From contig NZ_CP015961.1 in NCBI RefSeq assembly GCF_001659785.1, forward strand, positions 372,001 to 436,000: a DNA stretch of 64,000 bases, written 5' to 3'. Each line of letters opens with the position of its first letter. The stretch's first letter is position 1. The stretch comes from Dietzia timorensis. GTDB lineage: Bacteria; Actinomycetota; Actinomycetes; Mycobacteriales; Mycobacteriaceae. The notes under the pieces are model-generated. The model saw only the letters and a list, made by a program, of their open reading frames with translations, was not told the origin of the DNA and searched no databases. Shown piece by piece: positions 24,847 through 33,754 of the stretch. The position numbers and the translations under genes are program-made.

Positions 24847-25158
24847 TCACTCCGGTCCGAACGGCTCGGAGAGCAATGTCGTGTAGGCCCTCTCGTCGAG
24901 CCAGGTGAGGCTCTCCAGCTGCAGCGCGTCAAGGAAGACCTCGCGGCCGGTGCGCAGGCTACGGATGGCCAGGCGAAGGTCGTTGCCGTCTCGGTCGGCG
25001 CGTACCCGCACCCGGGCGAACTCGTTGCGGACTACGAGCTCGCCGTCGGCAGAGCCGATGCGCAGCCAAGAACTCGGCTCTGGTGCGCCATCAGCCCCGA
25101 CGTCCCGACTGCCGTCGAGGTCAGCCGCCTGGGCCTCAGAAGAAGATGGAGATGGCAC
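24847..25158 (-). CDS. Small dioxygenase-operon accessory protein, LESLTW family (copy 2)
   Basis: About 103 residues if the GTG at 25158 is used; the frame is open farther upstream inside the beta gene, so the start is uncertain. The body reads VVRNEFARVRVRADRDGNDL, SLRTGREVFLDALQLESLTW and SEPFGPE, matching copy 1 at NEF..V.V, the Arg-x-Gly turn, LESLTW and PFGP. It overlaps the beta gene by about 23 bases. It has the same position behind a beta subunit as copy 1, but the N-terminal charged helix is replaced by a Ser/Pro/Asp-rich stretch. Function unknown. Confidence 0.7.
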   Translation of the reverse strand: MPSPSSSEAQAADLDGSRDVGADGAPEPSSWLRIGSADGELVVRNEFARVRVRADRDGNDLRLAIRSLRTGREVFLDALQLESLTWLDERAYTTLLSEPFGPE

Positions 25159-25639
25159 GGGGCAACACCCGGTGGTCGAGGAGCACGGTCCGTTCGGCGA
25201 TCTTCCAGCTCTCACCGGAGGTCACGATCCGGTCGCGACGGGAGCCGACGAAGAACTGCTCGGAGTTGGCTCGCCGGGACTGGAAGATGATGAAGTTGCA
25301 CTCCGCTACCAGGTCGCCGTCCGGCCCGGGGGTGACCAGGACGTTGCTGATGAACCGGCGCGTCCGCGACCGCGGCTGCTCCGCGTGGGCAAGGCCACCG
25401 GCCAAGCGCTCCATCCGCTTGGCGAGGAAACGGGCGTCCTCCTCCATGAGCGACCACTCGCCGGGGACGTGGTCCCGGTGCTGCCGCACCTCACGGGTCT
25501 CCGTGATCGGCATCCAGTAATGGACATCCTCAGTGAACAGGTCGAGCCACTCGTCGTAGCGTTGCTCGTCGAGCATCTTGGCCTCGCTGTAGAGGAAGTC
25601 CTCGACGTCGCGGCGCAGATCGGTGAGGGAATTGGTCAT
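25136..25639 (-). CDS. Ring-hydroxylating dioxygenase small (beta) subunit (DbfA2-like)
   Basis: 167 residues. Family segments are VEDFLYSEAKMLDEQRYDEW, LFTEDVHYWMPI and ERTVLLDHRVLPRAISIFF. It forms the oxygenase with the alpha subunit whose stop it overlaps (ATGA at 25636-25639). It is shorter than PhtAb because the N-terminal leader is missing, which is normal for biphenyl- or dibenzofuran-type beta subunits. Overlap on both sides indicates strict co-translation. Confidence 0.9.
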   Translation of the reverse strand: MTNSLTDLRRDVEDFLYSEAKMLDEQRYDEWLDLFTEDVHYWMPITETREVRQHRDHVPGEWSLMEEDARFLAKRMERLAGGLAHAEQPRSRTRRFISNVLVTPGPDGDLVAECNFIIFQSRRANSEQFFVGSRRDRIVTSGESWKIAERTVLLDHRVLPRAISIFF

Positions 25640-26967
25640 TTCTGCTCTCCCGGGGTGGTCATGAGTTCGAGCCAGTAGCGATAGAAGTTGCGGTGGTTCT
25701 GCTCCGAATAGTGGGGCCCCAAATGGCCGGGGTATCCCTCCTCGTGGATCTCGCCCTCGTGCCCCAGGCCCATCGCGTAGTTGAAATCCCGGGTCTGGGA
25801 GACCACCCCTCGGGCGGACTCGGTGATTTGCTCGAAGTTCTCGCCATCGTCCTGGCCAAAGATCCCGGCCGCGGCGTTCTCCTGGGACATCTGGGTGCGG
25901 GCGAAGTCCTTGACCGACTGCGGCGCGTCGCGGTCGAAGAGCGCCGTCTGCCAGACCTCGATCTCACCCGGTCCCCTCGGGTGCCATTGGAAGAGCCCGA
26001 AGACGTGGAAGACGCCGAACTTGATCCATGACAGGTTCGGGAAGATATTGCCCTGACCGAGCCCGTGCATCTCCGCCTGCAGCGGGGAGACCCGGGCCTT
26101 GAGCCGCTCGTGCACGGCGTTGACGTACTCGATCGCCTCCGGCCCGAGGAGCTGAGCCATCCCGACGTCGTTCTGATAGGCCCGGCCGGGCTTGCTGATG
26201 TCGCCCATCCCGTGGCCGTGGTCGAAGTATGCGATGTAGTCGCCGAGCGTGTCGTAATCGGGGAGGAAGCCGATCTGGAAGGCCGACCCATGTGTGTAGA
26301 GCACGTGGTAGTCGTCGCCGGCGAAGTTCTCCGCCGCCAGCTTCCAGTTGGCCTTGATCCGGAACTTCATCGTGGGGCCGATCACCTCGAGCCCGCCGAG
26401 CGGCGCCTCGAAGGCCAGGTCCAGATACCAGAGCTGGTCAGCGCCGAGGTAGTCTACCAGCGGGATGGCGTCCTCGTCCCAATTGGCGAAGATGAAGCCC
26501 TTGTAGTTCTCCACCCGCGGAACGGCCTTCAGACCTAGGCGCGGCTTGTCCAGCTCGCCATGGTAGACGGTATCTGCGCGCGGTGCACCGATCAGATCGC
26601 CGTTGTTGCTGTAGGTCCAGCCGTGGTAGGGGCAGCGGAAGAACTTCGAGGACCCGGCGTCGGTGCTACACACGGCCATGCCCCGGTGGGCGCAGGAGTT
26701 GAGCATCACCCGGATCACTCCGTCCGCACCGCGAGTGGCGATCACAGGGTCCTCGCCCATGAAGTTCGTCAGGTAGTCGCCCGGCTCACTCAACTGGGAC
26801 TCGTGGCCGATGAACAACCACGTCTTGGTGAATACCCGGTCCAATTCCTTGCGGTAGGTTGCCTCGTCGACGAAGACTGTTCTGCTGACGGCACCCTCGT
26901 CGGGCTTCACCAGGTCGTGCAGTCTTGCGGCGGCCACGTCAACGGGGCGTTCGCTAATGCTGGTCAT
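25636..26967 (-). CDS. Ring-hydroxylating dioxygenase large (alpha) subunit (DbfA1-like angular dioxygenase candidate)
   Basis: 443 residues. Rieske site CAHRGMAVC and CPYHGWTY; catalytic iron site AENFAGDDYHVLYTHGSA (Asp, HX4H). The length and the neighbouring set (SDR before, meta-cleavage hydrolase and LigAB-type extradiol enzyme after) agree with the fluorene/dibenzofuran angular dioxygenase DbfA1 as I recall it. The role proposed is attack on 9-fluorenone at the angular carbon. Biphenyl- or PAH-type activity is the main alternative. The promoter of the operon is upstream of the SDR. Confidence 0.8.
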   Translation of the reverse strand: MTSISERPVDVAAARLHDLVKPDEGAVSRTVFVDEATYRKELDRVFTKTWLFIGHESQLSEPGDYLTNFMGEDPVIATRGADGVIRVMLNSCAHRGMAVCSTDAGSSKFFRCPYHGWTYSNNGDLIGAPRADTVYHGELDKPRLGLKAVPRVENYKGFIFANWDEDAIPLVDYLGADQLWYLDLAFEAPLGGLEVIGPTMKFRIKANWKLAAENFAGDDYHVLYTHGSAFQIGFLPDYDTLGDYIAYFDHGHGMGDISKPGRAYQNDVGMAQLLGPEAIEYVNAVHERLKARVSPLQAEMHGLGQGNIFPNLSWIKFGVFHVFGLFQWHPRGPGEIEVWQTALFDRDAPQSVKDFARTQMSQENAAAGIFGQDDGENFEQITESARGVVSQTRDFNYAMGLGHEGEIHEEGYPGHLGPHYSEQNHRNFYRYWLELMTTPGEQK

Positions 26968-27066
26968 GATCGGGTCCTCTCGGGGTCTGACGGGTTGCGT
27001 GAGGTGAGATGGGAGGGCGGACCCGAACGGCCCACCTGTAGGCGGATCGTCTGGGCGTCTGCGGTA

Positions 27067-28140
27067 TCACTGAGCGCTGTCATTGCTGGTCCAACTGTTC
27101 TGGGCCCCGAGGTTTGCCATGCCCGCGGCGTACAGGGCACCCTGCGCGTCGAAGGGGAGGTGGGCCACGCCGGCCCGCTCGTATGACGGGGTCGCGGCTT
27201 CCAGCCGGCTGTAGATCTCCTCCATGTCCGGAGGCAGCTCATGGTCCTGCCAGGCGGCGTAGTCCCCGTAGCCGTGGTCGTAGTTCCACTCCGGCACGTA
27301 GTAGAGGCGCCCGGACGTCCCCGCGCTGTCCTGGGCGGCGAGGAAGAGCGAGATCGGCAGCAGGTGCTCGGGAATCGCCGGGCGCATGAAGTAGGCAATG
27401 CCCTGCTCGTTGAAGGCCCGGGCGGTGGCGTCGAACCACGACGCTCGGGTGTGCCCCGGCATGATCGCGTTAACCGCGACCCCGTCGCCGCGCACTTCCT
27501 CGGCGAGGTAGAAGGTCAGCGCCATCACGGCGGCCTTGGTGGCCTGGTAAGGCATCTCGACCGTCCACGGGCGCAGCCCGTGGTAGCCGCCGCCGGCGGC
27601 GACGGCCAGGACGCCACTGCTGACGACGTTGACGATGCTGCCCCGCTGCTGGGCCCGCATCGGCTCGATGAACCGGCGGATGGCCTTCAGCGTGCCGAAC
27701 ACGTTGACGCCGAACATCACCTCCCAGTCGCGGTCGGTCGTGTCAAGGGTGTTCCGGTGGCCTGTGGGCGGGAAGAGGGTTTCGGAGACCAGAGACGCGT
27801 TGTTCACTAGGACGTCGACGGTCCCGAACCTGTCGATTACAGCGTCTCGGGCGGCGTCGAGGGCGTCGTCGTCGGTGATGTCCATGTCGACGGCCATGCC
27901 GCTGCCGTCCGACTCCAGCTGCTTGCGGAAGTCGTCAGCGTCGTCCCACGTCAGGTCCGCTGCAACGACCTTGGCGCCGGCGCGCAACAGTCCCTCGCAG
28001 AGGGAACGGCCGATGCCGCGGGCTCCACCGGTGACAACGATGACTCGACCCGCCGCCTCGCCCTGCCACTCACCGAGTGCCCGCTCGACCAGCTGACGCT
28101 GCCGCGCAGTGGCCACGGTTTCTCCACCAGACTCCGACAT
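27067..28140 (-). CDS. Short-chain dehydrogenase, probable dihydroxy-hydrofluorenone dehydrogenase (FlnB-like)
   Basis: 357 residues. SDR with the cofactor motif VVTGGARGIGRSL (residues ~34-46), VLVNNASLV, a serine in NVVSSGVL and the catalytic YQATK. The ~30-residue N-terminal and ~80-residue C-terminal extensions (YYVPEWNYDHGYGDY onward) exceed the ~260-residue core. As first gene of the operon it should oxidise the angular dihydrodiol, with ring opening to 2'-carboxy-2,3-dihydroxybiphenyl, the role given to FlnB in Terrabacter. The 99-bp gap to the alpha gene has no sign of a second promoter. Confidence 0.78.
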   Translation of the reverse strand: MSESGGETVATARQRQLVERALGEWQGEAAGRVIVVTGGARGIGRSLCEGLLRAGAKVVAADLTWDDADDFRKQLESDGSGMAVDMDITDDDALDAARDAVIDRFGTVDVLVNNASLVSETLFPPTGHRNTLDTTDRDWEVMFGVNVFGTLKAIRRFIEPMRAQQRGSIVNVVSSGVLAVAAGGGYHGLRPWTVEMPYQATKAAVMALTFYLAEEVRGDGVAVNAIMPGHTRASWFDATARAFNEQGIAYFMRPAIPEHLLPISLFLAAQDSAGTSGRLYYVPEWNYDHGYGDYAAWQDHELPPDMEEIYSRLEAATPSYERAGVAHLPFDAQGALYAAGMANLGAQNSWTSNDSAQ

Positions 28141-28267
28141 CCAATTCTCCTCAAGTTAGGACGGCTTTCTGCATTGCAGTACACATAAAAGAGTATGACC
28201 TTCATCACAGGCTGTCTATGGGCTATTTTGGTATCGAGCTATTCACTGGTGAAACTAGGAGCCGTGC
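28141..28267. promoter_or_regulatory. Divergent SDR operon / LysR gene control region
   Basis: 127 bp, AT-richer than its surroundings. It contains TTCACTGGTGAA at 28242-28253, a perfect 12-bp dyad that fits a LysR T-N11-A box, just before the LysR start. The repeated CTAT motifs at about 28216-28242 may be further binding positions. Confidence 0.6.
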
Positions 28268-29182
28268 GTGGAGCTGCGTCAACTCAGGTATCTCGTTGCG
28301 GTGGCCCGCGAGGGGTCGTTCCTCCGCGCCGCCGCCACCCTCGATGTGCCGCAGCCCTCGCTGTGGCGTTCGATCAAGGCGCTGGAGGCGGAGCTGGGCA
28401 TCGCCCTCTTCGAGAGGTCCGGCCGCGGAGTACAGCTCACCGGTGCCGGGAATCAATTGCTGCCCCGCGCCCATTACCTGCTGAATCGAGCGGAGTCGGT
28501 CTCCCAGTTTGCCCACGAACTCGCTCGCGGTCGAGCGGGCGTCGTCACGGTGGCCTGCGCATATCCGCACGTGTCACGGTTCCTCGCGCCCCTGATCGGC
28601 ACCTTCCGGTCGGCGCATCCCGCTATCCACGTCGCCGTCCACGAGTACTCGGGCCTGCCCGCGATCGAACAGGTGCTTAACGGGGACGTCGATCTCGTGA
28701 CGGGCCTCGGGCAGGCCGACCAGCGTCTTGCGGGCCACCAGCTCGGCGACGTGCGGCTGGCGGTGGTGACCTCCGACGACCACCCGTGGCGGGGCCGGAG
28801 CCACGTCTTGGTCGCTGAATTGCGTGGCCAGCCGGTGCTCACCGGGCACGCCGATAGCCTCACCCGGCGCCTGCTGGAGCCGGCGCTGCGGGCAGGGGGC
28901 TTCGGGCTCGACATCACGTCGGAGAGCGTCAACGCCACCACCATCGTTGCGCTCGCCCGGGCAGGGCTGGGCGTGGCCGTCATCGCCGACGACAACCTCA
29001 GTGCCGACGACTCGGCCAGATGGCCAGTGCTGGTCGACGAGCACACCCCGATGAGCGCCCCGCTGTGGATCTACTGGTCACGCGAAGGAGGCATCGCCCC
29101 GGCGGTACGGTCCTTCGTGCGCCACGTCCAGGGGACCGGCAACCGGCTGGACCGGGACGGCGGGCAGCCCAGTCCAGCCTGA
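28268..29182 (+). CDS. LysR-family regulator of the fluorene-type operon
   Basis: 304 residues from a GTG (GTG GAG CTG, giving MELRQLRYLVAVAREGSFLR). The N-terminal winged helix-turn-helix (AAATLDVPQPSLWRSIKALE) and linker helix are followed by a two-lobed effector domain. It is divergent from the SDR-dioxygenase operon and probably activates it with an aromatic inducer. Family length is ~300, so it is complete. The last ~15 residues are Gly/Arg-rich. Confidence 0.88.
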   Translation: MELRQLRYLVAVAREGSFLRAAATLDVPQPSLWRSIKALEAELGIALFERSGRGVQLTGAGNQLLPRAHYLLNRAESVSQFAHELARGRAGVVTVACAYPHVSRFLAPLIGTFRSAHPAIHVAVHEYSGLPAIEQVLNGDVDLVTGLGQADQRLAGHQLGDVRLAVVTSDDHPWRGRSHVLVAELRGQPVLTGHADSLTRRLLEPALRAGGFGLDITSESVNATTIVALARAGLGVAVIADDNLSADDSARWPVLVDEHTPMSAPLWIYWSREGGIAPAVRSFVRHVQGTGNRLDRDGGQPSPA

Positions 29183-29213
29183 GGCCCAGCCGACTTCGGC
29201 CTGACCACGCCGA

Positions 29214-29460
29214 TCAGAGCAGGAGATGGTCGATCTCCTCCGCCGCAGCTACCAGCCGAGTGAGGATGTCCTGCTCGGTCGCCGAGCTCATGCGACTGAG
29301 CGGCAGCGAGGCCTTGACAGCCAACCGCGGAGAGCGGGTCGAGGCCAGTGCGACGGCGAGGGAGGCGACATCCTCCTCGCTCTCCTCCTTGCTCGACGCG
29401 AACCCCCGGGAACGGATCGTGCGCACCGCGTCGAGAAGTTCGGTCCGGGTGCCTAGCGAA
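29214..29460 (-). pseudogene. IclR-family regulator, C-terminal fragment
   Basis: The minus-strand frame reads VRTIRSRGFASSKEESEEDV, then VASLAVALASTRSPRLAVKASLPL (in part) and ends in LVAAAEEIDHLLL. This has the shape of an IclR effector-domain end (E-E... then A-V-A-L-S) but lacks the first ~180 residues and the DNA-binding domain. It is cut at 29460 by an istB fragment. It may be the tail of a lost regulator for the neighbouring operon. Confidence 0.65.
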
Positions 29461-29677
29461 TGGGCTTTACCGCCTGGTGGACGCCGCCTACGAGAAACGT
29501 GCCATCGCGATCAGCTCGAACCTGCACCCGGCCGGTTTCGACGAACTCATGCCCAAGACCATCGCCACCGCGACAGTGGATCGGCTACTGCACCGCGCCC
29601 ACGTCTGCCAGACCAGCGGCGACTCCGTCCGCCTCTCCGAAGCACTCGCAGGCCAGGGAGTGAAGCCCTTGTCCTGA
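29461..29677 (+). pseudogene. IstB C-terminal fragment (IS21 family)
   Basis: The frame GLYRLVDAAYEKRAIAISSN continues through LHPAGFDELMPKTIATATVD and RLLHRAHVCQTSGDSVRLSE to LAGQGVKPLS. This is the end of an IstB protein distinct from those at 720 and 61989. The ATPase core is missing. It is followed by IS21-type terminal repeats up to 29769. Confidence 0.85.
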
Positions 29678-29769
29678 CAACCCGAAAACCCGAGATGGCC
29701 AACTTCTGGGCAGATCCCATTGAAGTGCCCCGGGTAATCGATGTCTCCATCAAACCCGGGGCACTTCAG
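29678..29769. repeat. Right end of an IS21-type element
   Basis: GAAGTGCCCCGGG at 29722-29734 is inverted relative to CCCGGGGCACTTC at 29755-29767. The last 23 bases (29747-29769) are identical to 9100-9122 in the same orientation. The minus-strand zinc-ribbon gene ends inside it. Confidence 0.75.
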
Positions 29770-30073
29770 CGGTCAGGTCGTCGGTGAGGCAGCATCGTGC
29801 GCACAGTCCTCGGCGGTGGGGTTCGTCCTGGTCTCCGCAGCGGGTGCAGGTCAGTCGGGGGTCGTCGATTCCGGCACAGTCAGTGCAGATGGGCTGGTCG
29901 TTGGCGAGGCCAGGCAGCAGTCGATCCGGGCGTTGGCAGCGGGGGCAGGTGCCGCGTCGGCGGGTGGCCTGTTGGTAGCAGCGGCGGCAGACGAAGCCCT
30001 CGGGCCAGCGCACTCCGCGATGCTGCTGCTCGTCGTTGCACCGTGTGCAGTGGTACTTCGATGTGTCAGCCAT
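29750..30073 (-). CDS. Zinc-ribbon-rich protein, C-terminally truncated by an IS end
   Basis: 107 residues from the ATG at 30073. Four CxxC-type pairs are visible (YHCTRCND, FVCRRCYQ, GTCPRCQRP, ICTDCAG, then TCTRCGDQ and GLCARC), arranged as consecutive zinc ribbons. The final AEVPRV and stop are encoded by IS21 terminal sequence, so the original protein was longer. It sits downstream of an XRE protein and a tyrosine recombinase on the same strand, probably one mobile-element operon. Function unknown; DNA binding is likely. Confidence 0.65.
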   Translation of the reverse strand: MADTSKYHCTRCNDEQQHRGVRWPEGFVCRRCYQQATRRRGTCPRCQRPDRLLPGLANDQPICTDCAGIDDPRLTCTRCGDQDEPHRRGLCARCCLTDDLTAEVPRV

Positions 30074-30096
30074 GTGTCCGCCGCCTGCCTGGGGGT

Positions 30097-30438
30097 CTAC
30101 GCCGTCGGTCCGGGTCGGTGGATGTGTGCCCGCTTCGGTCGCAGTGGCACGTCGGTTGCGGGGGAGGCGTCGGTGGCTGTGGCGGTGCGTCTGGAGGGGG
30201 AGGTGTCGACGTGGAAGACGCAGAGGTCTTCGACGGTGCAGTCCAGGACGTGGCACAGCGCTCCGAGTAGGGCCAGGGGCAGTCGCTCAGGGGTGCGTCC
30301 CAGGAGGCGGTAGAGCTGGGAGGCGGAGAGTTCGATTCCCACGTCGTGCAATGGCGTGATCAGGTCGGACAGGGTGTGCATATCTCGGTCGGTCATGACC
30401 TGGCGTAGTCGCCACTGGTAGGCGATCCGGTGTTTCAT
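30097..30438 (-). CDS. XRE-like helix-turn-helix protein
   Basis: 113 residues. A helix-turn-helix lies at residues ~20-70 (LSDLITPLHDVGIELSASQLYRLLG, in part, then LGALCHVLDCTVEDLCVF), followed by a Thr/Ala/Pro-rich tail. It overlaps the stop of the recombinase by 4 bp (ATGA at 30435-30438). Proteins of this type act as small regulators or recombination-directionality partners in integrase operons. Confidence 0.75.
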   Translation of the reverse strand: MKHRIAYQWRLRQVMTDRDMHTLSDLITPLHDVGIELSASQLYRLLGRTPERLPLALLGALCHVLDCTVEDLCVFHVDTSPSRRTATATDASPATDVPLRPKRAHIHRPGPTA

Positions 30439-31564
30439 TGCTGGTCGGTCCTTTCGGGCAGGCGTTTGGCCGCGGCGCGAAGTGCGGCGGCCACGACACG
30501 GCTGCGGTAGTCGGGGGAGACGAAGGTGTAGAGCGAGGTGGTTGAGGCGTACTTGTGTCCGACTTGTTCCTGGATGAAGCGGGTGTCGTATCCGGACTCG
30601 ACCAGCAGCGTGACGTAGCTGCGGCGCAGGGAGTGAAAATCCAGTCCGGGATCGGTCAGGCCGGCGGTGTCGCAGAGGTCGGCGAAGCTATGGGACAACG
30701 CGCCGTTCGAGATGCGCTCGGATCGCTCGGTCGGGAACAATGCGGTCCCGACCGGGTGGTCAAAGGTGGTGCGGCCCTGGTCGATCCATCGTTTGAGGCA
30801 GTCGATCGCCCAGGCGGTCTCCGGGACCGTCAGGACGCCACGCCGCTTGGCCGCAGATCCCTTGCCGGGTTTGCCGTGGCGGACGTAGCAGAACCCGAAC
30901 TGGCCGAACTGTGGTGCTCGAGGGTTCGGTCCGAAGTCTGTCAGATCCAGCATGCGGACTTCGTTGCGACGCAGGCCCCACGCGTAGGCGACCTTGATGA
31001 TCGTCGCGGTCCGCAGGGCCACCATCGCGCCCTTCGAGCCAGCCTCGAAACGGTGGTTGACCTGATCGTCCGCGAAATCGCAAAGGTCCTGCAGTTCATC
31101 GGTGGTGTAGGCCCGTTTGAGTGGATTGTCGGGGCCCTCGTAGGTGTGGCGGGCCGAGTTGGCCTCGGTGATGATCTGTATCGGATGCGTGTCGAATCGG
31201 TCCTGGCATTGCTGGGTCCACTCGTAGGCCGGATCGAGCAGGTAGTCCATGAAATGCCGCAGTGCACCCTGGTAGCTCAGCACCGTGCCCAGGGCCAGGC
31301 CGTGGACCCCGCGCAGTTCGGTGAACCAGTCATCGACCATCGGGGCGTCCAGTGCCAGGGGCCGGCGACACCGCAGAAGTCCTGGAACCGCCGGATCGTG
31401 GCGACCTGGGCCGCGATCGTGCCAACGGACAGGTTCCGGGCCATCTGCTGGTGCGACCACCCGGTGACCATCGCCTCGAACACCGCGGCTTCCGGCCGCA
31501 GGACAGCGATGCCGTCGGCCAATTGCAGCCGCGCCGACCCCGGCGGAGGATCCTGATCTGCCAT
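30435..31564 (-). pseudogene. Tyrosine recombinase (phage-integrase family), frameshifted
   Basis: The C-terminal catalytic domain is complete: GLRRNEVRMLDL (Arg), DFHSLRRSYVTLLVESG (His-x-x-Arg), QVGHKYASTTSLYTFVS (His, Tyr). The SAM-like N-terminal domain (MADQDPPPGSARLQLADG to RRFQDFCG) is in another frame. The switch is needed near 31350, at a GGCCCC run, where a one-base deletion would explain it. Joined, the protein would be ~375 residues. It could be a true frameshift or a sequence error. It lies next to repeated, dyad-containing DNA that may be its target. Confidence 0.75.
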
Positions 31565-31582
31565 CTCGCACCACCCAAACAT

Positions 31583-32085
31583 GGTTCGCGATATATGCGA
31601 AAGTATCGCACTTTGCGCGAATCAACACAAGAGGTCGCAGGTAGCGGCATTGCCAGTCAGTCCGCGGAGGTTGGGCCACTGCACTCAGAGGCGGCCCCGG
31701 GAAGCGGTCCGTCACGTGACGACGTGCAGGTCAGTCGGGGTGCCGGACAGGGCGGGCGAGAGAATGTCCGGGAGGTGTCGAGTTCGCAGAACTTACAACT
31801 CAGCACCCGCTACTTGTCATAACGTCTGGTTACCGGTGCTCGATGTGGGTGGCAAGGCGACACGAGTTTTCGGACACTGCTGCCCTGCGGAAACGACTGG
31901 TTCTGTGAGTGTCGCGAAATCGATCGCTAGCTAGCGGACGCGCTCGGACGGGGGTTTGACTACCTTGAGCCACCGTCGTGAGGTGGGGTCGTCACGTCCC
32001 ACGCTGACTTGCGGATACGAGATGAAGGTCGCTTCGTCGATGTAGGGCGGGACCGTTGCTCTTTCTGGTGACGTCCTGCCGTGTG
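31583..32085. other. ~500-bp non-coding stretch upstream of the recombinase
   Basis: No convincing gene. It contains the copy of the 31777-31825 repeat and, at its left, the likely recombinase promoter (AT-rich TATATGCGAAAGTATCGCA around 31592). A minus-strand frame ending at 31931 (tail TSRRWLKVVKPPSERVR) could be the remains of a gene end but is not recognised. Confidence 0.4.
31777..31825. repeat. Repeat unit, left copy (partner 40843-40886)
   Basis: GTCGAGTTCGC at 31777-31787 and CTACTTGTCATAACGT at 31810-31825 both recur in the same order and orientation at 40843-40853 and 40871-40886, with a divergent spacer. The two copies bracket the acyl-CoA gene cluster. Confidence 0.7.
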
Positions 32086-32567
32086 TCAGTTGAAGCCTCC
32101 GGACGGTGTCGTGGCCTGCTCTCTTTGCCACATGACGATGGTCAGTTCGGCGTAGAGGACGGTGTGGTCGTCCTGATCGGTCAGCCGCATTTCTATCTTC
32201 ACTCGTCCGCGTGTTCCGTCGAGAGTGATCTCGGCAATTTGGGCGGTTCCGGTGAGAACGTTGCCGGGTCGGACGGGCGCCGGGAACCGTACCTTGTCGA
32301 ATCCGAGCCCGGCGATCACTGCCCATTGGTTGAGCATTGTTTGTGTGAGCAGCCGTTGAGCGATGGCAATGGTGTGTACCCCGCTGGCGATGAGTCCGCG
32401 GAAGTGACCCTGGTTGGCGGCGTCCTCATCGATGTGAAACCACTGTGCGTCCCAGCGGGTGGCGAAATCGACCAGTTCGGCCTTGGAGACGGTGTGATCG
32501 CCCAGTTTGTGAATCTGGCCCGGGGTGAAGTCTTCGGCGTAGACGGACGGACTTGGGGGAGTGGCGT

Positions 32568-32571
<4 letters not shown>
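32086..32571 (-). CDS. MaoC-like enoyl-CoA hydratase (hotdog fold)
   Basis: 161 residues from a GTG at 32571 that overlaps the acyl-CoA dehydrogenase stop (GTGA). YAEDFTPGQIHKLGDHTVSK, FATRWDAQWFHIDEDAANQG and FRGLIASGVHTIAIAQRLL are the MaoC elements; the Asp/His hydratase pair lies in the second and third. It probably hydrates a 2-enoyl-CoA made by the neighbouring dehydrogenase. The longer open frame upstream is shadow. Last gene of the operon. Confidence 0.85.
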
Positions 32572-33731
<1,160 letters not shown>

Positions 33732-33754
33732 GATCTTGTCCTTGTCGGGCCGGG

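Noticed and set aside
31931-32085. Minus-strand frame tail near 31931
   Set aside because: The frame overlaps the MaoC gene in another phase and resembles no known protein end.
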